Positions 51,522 through 61,146 are shown, counted from the first letter of the stretch. The stretch is 64,000 nt of DNA from Roseivivax jejudonensis (GCF_900172265.1 NZ_FWFK01000003.1:124001-188000), one strand, 5' to 3'. Program-made: numbers and translations. The notes: generated by a model from the letters alone, not told the origin.

Positions 51522-52427
51522 TCACGAGGCGAGCCGCTGGCGGGCCTCGTCGAGCAGGCGCTTGGCCTCCGAGCCCTGCAGTTTCTGGATGTCGTCCTGG
51601 TATTTTAGGATCGCGCCGAGCGTGTCGGAGATCACCTCGGGCGAGAGGTCCATGACGTCGAGCGCGAGCAGGCACTTGGCCCAGTCGATCGTCTCGGCGA
51701 CGCCGGGGCGCTTGAAGATGTCCTCGGTCCGCAGGCGCTGGACGAAGGCCACGACCTCGCGCGAGAGCGTCTCGGACGCCTCGGGGGCGCGCGCGGCGAG
51801 GATCTCGATCTCGCGCGCGAAGGTCGGGTAGTCCACCCAGTGGTAGAGGCAGCGCCGCTTGAGCGCGTCGTGCACCTCGCGGGTGCGGTTCGAGGTCAGG
51901 ATCACGATCGGCGGTTCGGGGGCGACGATGGGGCCGAGTTCGGGGATCGTCACCTGGAAGTCCGACAGCGCCTCGAGCAGGAACGCCTCGAAGGGTTCGT
52001 CGGTGCGGTCGAGCTCGTCGATCAGGAGCACCGGAGCGCCGCCGGGCTGGGGCCGCATCGCCTCGAGCAGCGGACGCTCGATCAGGTAGTCCTCGGAGAA
52101 GAGCTCGGCGCGCAGCGCCTGGCGGTCGGCGCCGCCGGCGGCCTCGGCGGTGCGGATCGCCACCATCTGCGCGGCGAAGTTCCACTCGTAGACCGCGGAG
52201 GCCGCGTCGAGCCCCTCGTAGCATTGCAGCCGGATCAGCCGGCGGCCCAGCGACTGCGCCAGCGCCTTGGCGATCTCGGTCTTGCCGACGCCGGCCTCGC
52301 CCTCGAGAAAGAGCGGCCGGCCGAGCCGGAGCGCGAGAAACACGACCGTGGCCAGCGACCGGCCGCAGACATAGCCCGCCTCGCCCAGCCGTGCCTGCAC
52401 CGCGTCGATGGATGTGACCTCGCTCAT
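51522..52427 (-). CDS. MoxR-type AAA+ ATPase
   Basis: A 301-residue ATPase with Walker A GEAGVGKT (43-50), Walker B VLLIDELDR, sensor 1 ILTSNRTREVHDALKRR and an arginine-rich end to the AAA+ module. It belongs to the MoxR group related to CoxD, which partners VWA proteins to assemble or activate enzyme complexes. The downstream VWA gene is its probable partner. A client enzyme is not visible nearby. Confidence 0.9.
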   Translation of the reverse strand: MSEVTSIDAVQARLGEAGYVCGRSLATVVFLALRLGRPLFLEGEAGVGKTEIAKALAQSLGRRLIRLQCYEGLDAASAVYEWNFAAQMVAIRTAEAAGGADRQALRAELFSEDYLIERPLLEAMRPQPGGAPVLLIDELDRTDEPFEAFLLEALSDFQVTIPELGPIVAPEPPIVILTSNRTREVHDALKRRCLYHWVDYPTFAREIEILAARAPEASETLSREVVAFVQRLRTEDIFKRPGVAETIDWAKCLLALDVMDLSPEVISDTLGAILKYQDDIQKLQGSEAKRLLDEARQRLAS

Positions 52428-52510
52428 GCGCTCCTCCCGTCTGGCCGTCCCCGTTGCTCGCGCGCGATCCGGGACGGGTCAAGTGGGCTTAGGTCGCACG
52501 CGCGGGCCAC

Positions 52511-52747
52511 GACGTCGCCGGCGCGGGGCGGGGACGTCGCCGGCGCGGGGCGGGACGGCAGCGCCACGCCACCGTGGCGGGACCACAGCGCCACGCCGCA
52601 GCCGTGGCGGGACGGCAGCGCCACGAGGCCGTGGCGGGACTGCAGCGCCACGCCGCAGCCGTGGCCGGGCGGCAGCGCCACGCCACCGTGGCGGGACCAA
52701 AGCGCCCCGCCGCGGCCGTGGCCGGGCGGCAGCGCCCCGCGCCCGGG
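52511..52747. repeat. GC-rich minisatellite upstream of glycan genes
   Basis: This lies in a 466-base gap between the divergent MoxR and GT2 genes that holds no credible gene. Two 22-base units (GACGTCGCCGGCGCGGGG...) begin at 52511 and 52533. Then units starting GTGGCGGGAC or GTGGCCGGGC alternate 30 and 27 bases, at 52574, 52604, 52631, 52661, 52688 and 52718, giving a 57-base higher-order period. All unit lengths except 22 are multiples of three, so frames across it stay open. The rest of the gap is unremarkable. Confidence 0.9.
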
Positions 52748-52893
52748 TCCCGGCGCGGCGATTGACGGCGCACCCGCGCGCTCCGTATCCTCGCGTCGAG
52801 GCAGCGGCGGGGCGGCGGACGGGTGCCGCACGTCCCGGATCCGAAAGAGGCACAGGGCATGACAGGCCGGACCGACCGGGCGCGGGGCGCGAC

Positions 52894-53922
52894 ATGCGCG
52901 TGACCGCCGTCACATGCGTCAAGAACGAGGGACCGTTCCTGCTGGAATGGATCGCCTGGAACCGGCTGATCGGGGTGACCGACCACCTGATCTATTCCAA
53001 CGATTGCGACGACGGCACCGACACGCTGCTCGATGCGCTCGCCGCCGCCGGGCTGGTGGCGCACCACGCCAACCCCGCGCGCGGGCGCGCCTATCAGATG
53101 GAGGCGCTCAAGGACGCGCGCCGCCACCGGATCGTGCGGCGCGCCGACTGGCTGTGGATCGCCGACGTGGACGAGTTCCTCAACATCCGCGCCGGCGCGG
53201 GCGACATCGCGTCGCTGGTCGCCGCCTGCGGCGATCCGCACGCGATCTCGGTGAGCTTCCAGTTCTTCGCCAATGGCGGGGTGGAGCGCTTCGTCGACGC
53301 GCCGGTGATCGGCCAGTTCGACCGCTCGCACAATCCCGACATCTGGTGCGGCGACACCGCGATCGAGGTCAAGAGCCTGGTGCGCGCGGATTTCCCCTTC
53401 GGCTACCTGGGCGCGCACCGCCCGTTCCACGACCCCGACGGACCGGCCGACCGCTCCCTGGTCTGGACCGACGGGTCGGGCCGCAAGGTGCCGCGCGCCT
53501 TCCGCCGGCACGCGCGCAAGCGGCGCATCCGCGCCTTCCCGGCGCAGGGTGCGCGCGTGCACGCGACGCTCAACCACTACGCGCTGCGCTCGCTCGAGAG
53601 CTACCTCGTCAAGACCGACCGCGGCGACGTCAACCGCGAGAACCGCGCCTTCGACGACACCTACTGGCGCGAGCGCAACGACGCGGCCTGGACCGACCGG
53701 TCGATCCAGGCGCGGCTGCCGGCGCTCGAGGCGGCGATCGCCGAGCTGAAGGCGCTGCCCGACGTGGCGCGGCTGCACGATGCGGCCGTGGCCGCGCACC
53801 GCGCCAAGGCGGCACGGCTGATGGCGGCCCCGGCGGGCCGCGCGATGGCCGAGGCGCTGCGCCGCGCCGACCCGCTGCCGCCGGCGGAGGCCGCGCTGCG
53901 CGCCGAGCTGGAGGGGCCATGA
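52894..53922 (+). CDS. Family 2 glycosyltransferase (Glyco_tranf_2_4 type)
   Basis: A 342-residue GT-A enzyme with N-terminal VTAVTCVKNEGPFLLEWIAW, the DxD metal motif in IADVDEFLN (D91, D93), and NHYALRSLESYLVKTDRGDV toward the C-terminus. It is the first of three related GT2 modules in this operon. No transmembrane segment is seen. The ATG shares its last bases with no upstream gene; the 3' end overlaps the next gene as ATGA. Confidence 0.88.
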   Translation: MRVTAVTCVKNEGPFLLEWIAWNRLIGVTDHLIYSNDCDDGTDTLLDALAAAGLVAHHANPARGRAYQMEALKDARRHRIVRRADWLWIADVDEFLNIRAGAGDIASLVAACGDPHAISVSFQFFANGGVERFVDAPVIGQFDRSHNPDIWCGDTAIEVKSLVRADFPFGYLGAHRPFHDPDGPADRSLVWTDGSGRKVPRAFRRHARKRRIRAFPAQGARVHATLNHYALRSLESYLVKTDRGDVNRENRAFDDTYWRERNDAAWTDRSIQARLPALEAAIAELKALPDVARLHDAAVAAHRAKAARLMAAPAGRAMAEALRRADPLPPAEAALRAELEGP

Positions 53923-54566
53923 TCCTCAATCTCGGCCTGCCCAAGACCGGCACGACCACGCTGTCGCACGCGCTGCGCAGCGCCGGGCTGCGCACCGCCG
54001 ACTGGAAGCTCCGGCCGGCGCAGACCGACGATCCGGACCTGCGCGACGTCTTCGTGGGCGAGATCCTCTACGGCGACTATTTCGCGCATGGGGATCCGCT
54101 GCGGCGGCTGTCGGGGTTCGACGCGATCACCGAGATGAACGCGCTCGGTCCGCACGGCAATTACTGGCCGCAGACCGACTGGGCGCTGCTCGACGCGATC
54201 CGCACGCGGCACCCGGACACCCTGTTCGTGCTGTCGCGGCGCGACCCGGCCAGCGCGGCCGACAGCATGATGCGCTGGCGCTCGCTCGGCACCCGCCGCA
54301 TGCCGCGCCACACCGTACCGGGGCTGCCGAAGGGCTGGGGCGGCACCACCGCCGAGCTCGCGCGGTGGGTCGACGGGCACCAGCGCTTCTGCGACGCGAT
54401 CTTCGCGGGCTCGGACCGCTATCTCGCCTACGACATCGAGGATCCCGAAGCGCCGCAGCGGATCGCGGCGTTCATCGGCCGGCCCCTGCCGTGGTGGGGC
54501 GTTGCGAACGCCAACCCGGCGCCGGACGCGGCCGTGGCGTCGGATGCGCCGAGCGACGGGGACTGA
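53919..54566 (+). CDS. Sulfotransferase
   Basis: A 215-residue PAPS-dependent sulfotransferase-like protein. The P-loop-type sulfate motif is at the very start, MILNLGLPKTGTTTLSHAL, and VLSRRDPASAADSMMRWRSL supplies the 3'-phosphate site. It overlaps the upstream GT2 gene by ATGA and the next gene begins one base after its stop, so all are coupled. Confidence 0.88.
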   Translation: MILNLGLPKTGTTTLSHALRSAGLRTADWKLRPAQTDDPDLRDVFVGEILYGDYFAHGDPLRRLSGFDAITEMNALGPHGNYWPQTDWALLDAIRTRHPDTLFVLSRRDPASAADSMMRWRSLGTRRMPRHTVPGLPKGWGGTTAELARWVDGHQRFCDAIFAGSDRYLAYDIEDPEAPQRIAAFIGRPLPWWGVANANPAPDAAVASDAPSDGD

Positions 54567-54567
54567 G

Positions 54568-56910
54568 ATGCGCGTTCACCTGTTCATCGGCCCCTCGGAG
54601 CGCGCGATCGCGCGGCTGCGCGCGGTGGCCAGGGACTGTGCCCAGCCGCTGCGCCGCGCCGGCGTCGCGCTGCCCGACTGGAACCCGATCCGCCTCTACC
54701 TCGGCTGCTCGGACCCCGAGCGTACCGGCGTGCTGCGCTTCGCCCGCGGGTATCGCAGCGCCGGGGCGCAGGCGCGGCTTCTGGCCGAACTCACGGGCGA
54801 GATCGACGCGCTCCGCGCCAGCGGCGCCGACGCCGTCCTGATCGCCTCGGCGCATCTTGGCCGGCTCCTGCCCGGCCGCGAGGAACTGGAGCGGGTGCGC
54901 ACGCTGCTGTCGCGACTGGGCGACGACATCCGTGTCACCGCGCACGTGGAGGAGCAGGCCCGCCACCTCGCCCGGCTCTATCCCGACCGGGTGGCCGAGG
55001 GACGCATCACCCCGCTCGGGCGGGAGCTGGCGCTGGCGCGCTCGGGGGCGCCGTGGTGGGAGGGCGCGCTCGGGTCGCTGCCGGACGGGCGGCCCTACCT
55101 GGGGCACCACCCGCTGCTCGACGGGGCGCCGCACTGGCTCGACTACGCCGCGCTGCTCGCGCAGTGGGAAGAGGTGTTCGGCACCGGCGCGGTGACCCTC
55201 GCGCCGCTCGATCCCGACCGCCTCTTCGGACCAGAGGCGCCCGCCGTCCTGTCCGGGGCGCTGGGGCTCGACGCGGATCTCGGACGGGCCGATCCGGCGC
55301 GCATGCCGGAGACACCGGGCGCGGCCACGACCACGCGGCTGCGGCGCTTCAACGAGGTGCTTCTCGCGTACCAGGCACGCCGCGGGCTGCACGTGCCGCG
55401 CGACCTGCGCCGGCGCATGGCCGGGCAGATGGCGGTGGCGGGCCCGCCGATCGCGGCCGGCAGCCTGTCGCCCGTGTCCGGGCGGTTCGCCGAGATGAAC
55501 GCGGCGCTCGCCGCGCGTTTTCCCGCGCTCGCCGGTCACCTCGACCCCGATCCGCCCGCGCCGGACTGGACCGAGGCGGATCCGCTCTTCGGGTTCCGCG
55601 CGACGCAGTACCTCACCGCCTTCCGCTCGCAGATCGATCGCAACGCCCAGCCGATCGCCGAGATGAAGGCCGCCGACCGGGCCGAGGACGACGCGCTCGC
55701 CGCCGCCCGCGCTCCCGCGACGGCCGATCCGGACCGGTCCAATCCGGCGTTGCCGCCGCTCGCGCAGCTCAACCTGGCCAAGATCGCGGGCTCGCCTTAC
55801 GCGCCGCACAACCGCCTCGGCTCGGTCAACGAGGAAGAGCTGGCGGCCGCCTTTCCCGAGCGGGCGCCGCGGCCCCTGCCCGCGGGCTCTTCGGGCCGGG
55901 TCATCGTCGGCTGCATGAAGAACGAGGCGCCCTACATCGTCGAGTGGGTCGCCTATCACCGCGCGATCGGGGTCGACCGGTTCCTGATCTACACCAACGG
56001 CTGCACCGACGGGACCGACGCGATCCTGCAACGGCTCGATGCGCTGGGCGTCGTCGAACACCGCGACAACGACGACTGGAAAGGCAACTCGCCCCAGCAG
56101 CACGCGCTCAACAGCGCGCTGAAAGAGCCGGTCATCCGCGACGCCGAGTGGATCCTGCACATCGACGTGGACGAGTTCGTCAACGTGCGCTGCGGCGACG
56201 GCACGCTCGACGCCTTCCTCGATCGCGTGCCCGACGCCACCAACGTCGCGATGACGTGGCGGCTCTTCGGCCACAACGGCGTCACCCGGCTCGAGGACCG
56301 CTTCGTGATCGATCAGTTCGACAGCTGCGCCCCGCGCTTCTGCCCCAAGCCGCACACGGTCTGGGGCTACAAGACGATGTTCCGCAACATCGGCGCCTAC
56401 GCCAAGATCTCGTGCCACCGCCCGAACAAGCTCGATCCCGCGCTCGAGGACCGCGTGCGCTGGGTCAACGGCTCGGGCGAGGACATCACCCGCCATGCCG
56501 CGCGCAACGGCTGGCGCTCGTCGAAGGCGTCGATCGGCTACGACCTGATCCAGCTCAACCACTACGCGCTGCGCTCGGCCGAGAGCTTTCTGATCAAGCG
56601 CCAGCGCGGGCGCGCCCTGCATGTGGACCGGTCCATCGGCCTGAATTACTGGATCCGCATGGACTGGTCGGGCAACCGCGACATCACCATCAAGCGCAAC
56701 CTGCCGCGCCTGCGCGCCGAGTACGACCGCCTCATGGCCGACCCCGAGCTCGCGCGGCTCCATGCCGAGGGGCTCGCCTGGCACCGCGCCAAGGCCGACG
56801 AGCTGCACGCGATGCCCGAGTTCGAGGAGCTCTACCAGCAGGCGCTCGCGCTCGAGCTGACCGAGACCGAGCGCGTGGCCTACGCGCTCGCCCTCGATAT
56901 GGAGAGCTGA
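54568..56910 (+). CDS. Two-domain protein: degenerate sulfotransferase-like domain plus GT2
   Basis: A 780-residue protein. Residues 1-330 look like the sulfotransferase group that opens with an IGPxKTGTT loop, but here the loop reads LFIGPSERAIARLRAVARDC, without the lysine and threonines needed for PAPS. A later DYAALLAQWEEVFGTG agrees with that group. After a linker, residues about 442-780 form a GT2 domain (VIVGCMKNEAPYIVEWVAYH, DxD at D533/D535 in HIDVDEFVNV). The N-terminal domain may bind an acceptor rather than catalyse. It is the third gene of the operon. Confidence 0.78.
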   Translation: MRVHLFIGPSERAIARLRAVARDCAQPLRRAGVALPDWNPIRLYLGCSDPERTGVLRFARGYRSAGAQARLLAELTGEIDALRASGADAVLIASAHLGRLLPGREELERVRTLLSRLGDDIRVTAHVEEQARHLARLYPDRVAEGRITPLGRELALARSGAPWWEGALGSLPDGRPYLGHHPLLDGAPHWLDYAALLAQWEEVFGTGAVTLAPLDPDRLFGPEAPAVLSGALGLDADLGRADPARMPETPGAATTTRLRRFNEVLLAYQARRGLHVPRDLRRRMAGQMAVAGPPIAAGSLSPVSGRFAEMNAALAARFPALAGHLDPDPPAPDWTEADPLFGFRATQYLTAFRSQIDRNAQPIAEMKAADRAEDDALAAARAPATADPDRSNPALPPLAQLNLAKIAGSPYAPHNRLGSVNEEELAAAFPERAPRPLPAGSSGRVIVGCMKNEAPYIVEWVAYHRAIGVDRFLIYTNGCTDGTDAILQRLDALGVVEHRDNDDWKGNSPQQHALNSALKEPVIRDAEWILHIDVDEFVNVRCGDGTLDAFLDRVPDATNVAMTWRLFGHNGVTRLEDRFVIDQFDSCAPRFCPKPHTVWGYKTMFRNIGAYAKISCHRPNKLDPALEDRVRWVNGSGEDITRHAARNGWRSSKASIGYDLIQLNHYALRSAESFLIKRQRGRALHVDRSIGLNYWIRMDWSGNRDITIKRNLPRLRAEYDRLMADPELARLHAEGLAWHRAKADELHAMPEFEELYQQALALELTETERVAYALALDMES

Positions 56911-56918
56911 GAGCGCCC

Positions 56919-57989
56919 ATGGCGGAGCCGCCGCGCATCCTCGCCATTCTCTGCGTGCGCAACGAGGGCGCGTTCCTGCTCGACTGGATCGCCCATCACC
57001 TCGCCTGCGGCGTCAGCCACGTGCTCGCGTACTCGAATGCCTGCGACGACGGCACCGACGCGATGCTCGACGCGCTCGCCCGGCAGGGCCGCGTCACCCA
57101 TGTGCGCAACGACGGCCCGCACGACTCGCAGGGCATCCAGTTCACCGCGCTGAACCATGCCGCAGGCACCGACGCCGTCGCCGGCGCCGACTGGATCCTT
57201 GCGCTCGACATCGACGAGTTCGTCAACGTCCATGTCGGCGACCGCACCTTGCCCGCGCTTCTGGACGCGCTGCCCGACGCGGACGCGATCACGCTCACCT
57301 GGCGGCTCTTCGGCAATGCCGGCGCGGCGCGGTTCGAGGACGTGCCGGTGCCCCGGCGCTTCACCGCCGCCGCGCCCGAGATCCTGCACTGGCCGTGGCG
57401 CGCGTCGATGTTCAAGACGCTCTACCGCAACGACGGCACCTACCGGAAACCGGGCGTGCACCGCCCGCGCCGCCCCGATCCCGCCCGGGTCGACGCCGCG
57501 CGCTGGGCCGACGGGCACGGCCGCACCCTCGGGCCCGCGTTCCGGCGCGGGCGCATCTTCTCGGATTTCGGCCGCCCGAATTTCGGCCTCGCGCAACTCA
57601 ACCATTACCCGCTCGGCGACGCCGAGAGCTTCGTGCTCAAGTCCGATCGCGGCCGCGCGGTGCACGACGCCGACCGCCTCGGCCTCGATTACTGGACCGA
57701 GCGCAACTTTTGCGCCGTCCGCGACGACAGCATCCTGGCGCTCGCGCCGCGGGTCGACGCGATCCGCGCGGAGCTTGCCGCGGCCCCCGATCTCGCGGCG
57801 CTGCACGCGGCCGCCGTCGCATGGCGCCGCACCCGCTTCGACGCGCTGATGGACCACGAGGAGATGCGCGCGCTTTACGGCCGATTGCTCATGTCGCAGC
57901 CCAGTATTCCCCTCTCGCGCGAAGCCGCTGCGCCGCTTCTCGCGCATGCGCTGCGCGCGCGCCGCTTGCATCGTTCGGACACCTCCTAA
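56919..57989 (+). CDS. Family 2 glycosyltransferase (Glyco_tranf_2_4 type)
   Basis: A 356-residue GT-A enzyme paralogous to the two preceding GT2 modules: ILAILCVRNEGAFLLDWIAH, metal motif LALDIDEFVN (D97, D99) and LNHYPLGDAESFVLKSDRGR. It starts nine bases after the previous stop and ends the coupled four-gene group. The Cys/His content is low and there is no membrane anchor. Confidence 0.86.
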   Translation: MAEPPRILAILCVRNEGAFLLDWIAHHLACGVSHVLAYSNACDDGTDAMLDALARQGRVTHVRNDGPHDSQGIQFTALNHAAGTDAVAGADWILALDIDEFVNVHVGDRTLPALLDALPDADAITLTWRLFGNAGAARFEDVPVPRRFTAAAPEILHWPWRASMFKTLYRNDGTYRKPGVHRPRRPDPARVDAARWADGHGRTLGPAFRRGRIFSDFGRPNFGLAQLNHYPLGDAESFVLKSDRGRAVHDADRLGLDYWTERNFCAVRDDSILALAPRVDAIRAELAAAPDLAALHAAAVAWRRTRFDALMDHEEMRALYGRLLMSQPSIPLSREAAAPLLAHALRARRLHRSDTS

Positions 57990-58090
57990 ATACCAAGACG
58001 GAGGCGCATTTTTGCCCGAAACCGGCGCCATGTTCACCAACCGAAAAGGCGCCCATCCGACCATCCCGGGCGCAAGCAAGGACGAGTGAA

Positions 58091-59119
58091 ATGCAGGACT
58101 CCGCGCCCGATCCCGACAGCGCGCCAGAGCCGCGGCAAACGCCCGACTACCCCGAGTGGCGCACCGCGATGAAGGCCCGCGCCGAGGAGGCGGGATTCTT
58201 CGAACCGCTCGGCCCCGACCATCACGCCCATTTCCTCGAAACCGACGGCGACGCGCTGCTGGTCACGTTCGAAAGCCACCCGGCGATCAGCATGCTGTCG
58301 CCCGACGACCGCCCGCTGGGCGAGGCGGTGGCCGAGGCGCATGGCTGGTCGCACCTCGCCGTGATCGCGCGCGGCGACACGTGGTTCCGGGAGGGGCGGG
58401 TCTACGGCTTCTTCGATCAGCTCAACGACGACGGATTCTTCGACGAGTTCGAAACGATCCTGTTCTACGGCGCCGGCCCCTGCGGCTATGCCGCCTGCGC
58501 ATTCTCGGTCTCCGCGCCCGGCGCACGCGTCCTTGCGCTGCAGCCGCAGGCCACGCTCGATCCGCGCATCACCGAATGGGACGACCGCTTCGTCGGCATG
58601 CGCCGGCGCTCCTTCACCGATCGCTACGGTTTTGCCCCCGACATGCTCGACGCGGCGCAGGCGGCGTGGATCGTCTACGACCCGCGCGAGCCGCTGGACG
58701 CGATGCACGCCGCGCTCTTCGCGCGCCGCAACGTGACCCGCTTCCGCCTGCCCTCGATGGGCAACGCGCTGCAGGCGGACCTTCTGGGGCTCGACATCCA
58801 CGACCCGCTCATGGCCGCGGCGATGGACGGCACGCTCGACACCGAAACCTTCGCGCGCCTGGCACGCCGGCGGCGCGACTACGTGCCCTACCTGCGCCGC
58901 CTGCTCTCGCGGCTCGAAGCCGACGAACGGCTCGACCTCGTGCGCCTGCTGTGCCGCAACGTGACCGGCCGGATGCGCGCGCCGCGCTTCCGGCGGCGTC
59001 TCAAGGCGCTCGAGGCTGCCGACGCGACGGGCGCCACCGCCGACACGGCATCGGACGGGGCCCCCGACAGCGACGATCCCTCCGACAACGCCGAACCGCG
59101 CCGCGCGACCGGCCTCTAG
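58091..59119 (+). CDS. Rhodobacteraceae-specific protein often labelled PAPS reductase
   Basis: A 342-residue cytoplasmic protein. Its core FYGAGPCGYAACAFSVSAPG (residues 125-144) aligns by eye with the nucleophile elbow of certain alpha/beta hydrolases (G-S-S-M-G-G-Y-A), but the nucleophile serine position is glycine. The CysH active-site ECGIH and the PAPS loop of true reductases are absent, so that label looks wrong. Other stable blocks are TEWDDRFVGMRRRSFTDRYG and VPYLRRLLSRLE. It follows the glycan operon by 101 bases and may or may not belong to it. Function unknown. Confidence 0.7.
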   Translation: MQDSAPDPDSAPEPRQTPDYPEWRTAMKARAEEAGFFEPLGPDHHAHFLETDGDALLVTFESHPAISMLSPDDRPLGEAVAEAHGWSHLAVIARGDTWFREGRVYGFFDQLNDDGFFDEFETILFYGAGPCGYAACAFSVSAPGARVLALQPQATLDPRITEWDDRFVGMRRRSFTDRYGFAPDMLDAAQAAWIVYDPREPLDAMHAALFARRNVTRFRLPSMGNALQADLLGLDIHDPLMAAAMDGTLDTETFARLARRRRDYVPYLRRLLSRLEADERLDLVRLLCRNVTGRMRAPRFRRRLKALEAADATGATADTASDGAPDSDDPSDNAEPRRATGL

Positions 59120-59257
59120 CGCCGCCCCTGCAGTCCGCCCCGCGCTCGCGCCGGCTCACCGCCGCAAGCACCGCGACACGCGGCACCGAACACGCGGCCA
59201 CCCGCGCGCCGCTCAGGCCTCTGGCGCGCTTCTCGCGGCTCTGCTAACGCCGCCGGC

Positions 59258-60298
59258 ATGACCACGCGCCTGACCCTCCGCCGGCCCGACGACTGGCACC
59301 TGCATCTGCGCGACGGCGCCATGCTGCGCGCCGTCCTGCCGGAAAGCGCGCGCCACTTCGCGCGCGCCATCATCATGCCGAACCTCGTGCCCCCGGTGGT
59401 GACGGCCGACGACGCGGCCGCCTACCGCGACCGCATCCGGGCCGCCCTGCCCGAGGACGCGGATTTCACGCCGCTGATGACCCTCTACCTGACCGAAGAG
59501 TCCGACCCCGAGGATGTCGCGCGCGCTGCCGAAACCGGCCTCGTGACCGCGGTCAAGCTCTACCCGGCGGGCGCCACCACCAATTCCGCCTCTGGCGTGC
59601 GCGACATGGATCGCGTGCGCCCGGTGCTCGAACGCATGGCCGCGATCGGCCTGCCGCTCTGCGTGCACGGCGAAGTCACCGATCCCGAGGTCGACATCTT
59701 TGACCGCGAGGCCGTGTTCATCGACCGCGTTCTCGATCCGCTGCGTCGCGCGGTGCCCGGCCTGCGCGTGGTGATGGAGCACCTGACCACGTCCGACGGC
59801 GTCGACTATGTCCGCGAGGGCGGCGAGGATCTCGGCGCGACGATCACGACGCACCACCTCGTCATCAACCGCAACCACCTGCTCGTGGGCGGCATCCGGC
59901 CGCATTACTATTGCCTGCCGGTGGCCAAGCGCGAACGCCACCGGCTCGCGCTGCGCGCCGCTGCGACCTCGGGCGCCGGGCGGTTCTTTCTGGGCACCGA
60001 CAGCGCGCCCCATCCCGACCACGCCAAGGAGACCGCCTGCGGCTGCGCCGGCTGCTTCACCGCGACGAACACCCTGTCGATTCTCGCCGAGGTATTCGAG
60101 GCCGAGGGCGCCCTCGACCGGCTGGAAGCCTTCACCTCCCTGAACGGACCGGACTTCTACCGGCTGCCGCGCAACACCGGGACGATCGCGCTCGAAAAGG
60201 GCGACGCCGTGGAGTATCCGGCGGCGATCCAGGCCGGCGACGATCGGGTCACCGTGTTCGATCCGGGCATGCCGGTGCACTGGCGCGTGGTATCCTGA
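59258..60298 (+). CDS. pyrC: Dihydroorotase (class II)
   Basis: A 346-residue enzyme of pyrimidine synthesis cyclising carbamoyl-aspartate. Zinc ligands are in [13 protein letters not shown] (H14, H16), the carbamylated lysine is K100 in [10 protein letters not shown], and LGTDSAPHP holds the catalytic aspartate. The length and motifs fit the E. coli-type class. It precedes pyrE by 88 bases that contain a repeated GTACGA motif. Confidence 0.96.
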   Translation: MTTRLTLRRPDDWHLHLRDGAMLRAVLPESARHFARAIIMPNLVPPVVTADDAAAYRDRIRAALPEDADFTPLMTLYLTEESDPEDVARAAETGLVTAVKLYPAGATTNSASGVRDMDRVRPVLERMAAIGLPLCVHGEVTDPEVDIFDREAVFIDRVLDPLRRAVPGLRVVMEHLTTSDGVDYVREGGEDLGATITTHHLVINRNHLLVGGIRPHYYCLPVAKRERHRLALRAAATSGAGRFFLGTDSAPHPDHAKETACGCAGCFTATNTLSILAEVFEAEGALDRLEAFTSLNGPDFYRLPRNTGTIALEKGDAVEYPAAIQAGDDRVTVFDPGMPVHWRVVS

Positions 60299-60315
60299 GA
60301 CAGCGCCGCCGGATC

Positions 60316-60383
60316 GTACGATTTCGCGGGCAAAGCGTAATTTCGGCGTACGAAAGATCGCCGCGATTGGAAGAAAGGTACGA
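60316..60383. promoter_or_regulatory. Three GTACGA motifs between pyrC and pyrE
   Basis: GTACGA occurs at 60316, 60348 and 60378, with spacings of 32 and 30 bases, about three helical turns. The first is within a palindrome ATCGTACGAT. This could be a regulator's array; none is known to me. Confidence 0.35.
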
Positions 60384-60386
60384 ACC

Positions 60387-61067
60387 ATGATCCCCACCGC
60401 CTACCCGTCGCGCGACGAGATCGCCCGCCTGACCGCCCGCTCCCTGCTCGAGGTCGGGGCCGTCCACTTCAACGCCGAGACCCCGTTCACGCTCGCCTCG
60501 GGCCTGCCCTCGCCCACCTACGTCGATTGCCGGCGGCTCATCTCGTTTCCGCGAATCCGCGCCACGCTGATGGACTTTCTCACCCTCACCGTGATGCGCG
60601 ACGCCGGTCTCGAGGCCTTCGACAACGTCGCCGGCGGCGAGACCGCGGGCATCCCCTTCGCCGCGCTCGTGGCCGAGCGCATGGCCCTCCCGATGACATA
60701 TGTTCGCAAGAAACCAAAGGGTTACGGACGGAACGCCCGGATCGAAGGAGTCATGTCCGAAGGCGATCGCGTGCTGCTCGTCGAAGACCTGACCACCGAT
60801 GGCGGCTCCAAGCTCTCCTTCGTCGACGCGATCCGCGAAACCGGGGCGAGCTGCGCCCATACCGGTGTCATCTTCTACTACGGCATCTACCCCGAGACGA
60901 TCGAAAAGCTGCGCGACCACGGCGTCACCCTGCACCACCTCTGCACGTGGTGGGACGTTCTCGCCGAGGCCCACGCCCAGGGCGCGTTCGCCCCTGACAC
61001 GCTCGCAGAGGTTGAACGCTTCCTGAATGACCCGCGCGCTTGGCAGGCCGCCCGCGCACACGGCTGA
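60387..61067 (+). CDS. pyrE: Orotate phosphoribosyltransferase
   Basis: A 226-residue enzyme joining orotate to PRPP. The PRPP-binding motif is [17 protein letters not shown], preceded by [20 protein letters not shown] and the flexible loop [17 protein letters not shown]. An AAAGG site lies upstream of the ATG. The next gene, dnaB, is 214 bases downstream with its own AT-rich leader. Confidence 0.96.
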   Translation: MIPTAYPSRDEIARLTARSLLEVGAVHFNAETPFTLASGLPSPTYVDCRRLISFPRIRATLMDFLTLTVMRDAGLEAFDNVAGGETAGIPFAALVAERMALPMTYVRKKPKGYGRNARIEGVMSEGDRVLLVEDLTTDGGSKLSFVDAIRETGASCAHTGVIFYYGIYPETIEKLRDHGVTLHHLCTWWDVLAEAHAQGAFAPDTLAEVERFLNDPRAWQAARAHG

Positions 61068-61146
61068 GCAGAAATAAGCTGCCGCGACGTCAAGCAGCGC
61101 ACGAATCAGGTCTGCATGTAGGTTCCTTTTCGCGCTCGGGCGCCAG

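Noticed and set aside
52511-52747. Possible CRISPR array
   Set aside because: Units are contiguous and similar to each other with no unique spacers, and no cas genes are nearby.
52424-52831. Short minus-strand frame with repeating residues over the minisatellite
   Set aside because: Repeat units are mostly multiples of three, so every frame is open there; no start signal or family match supports a protein.
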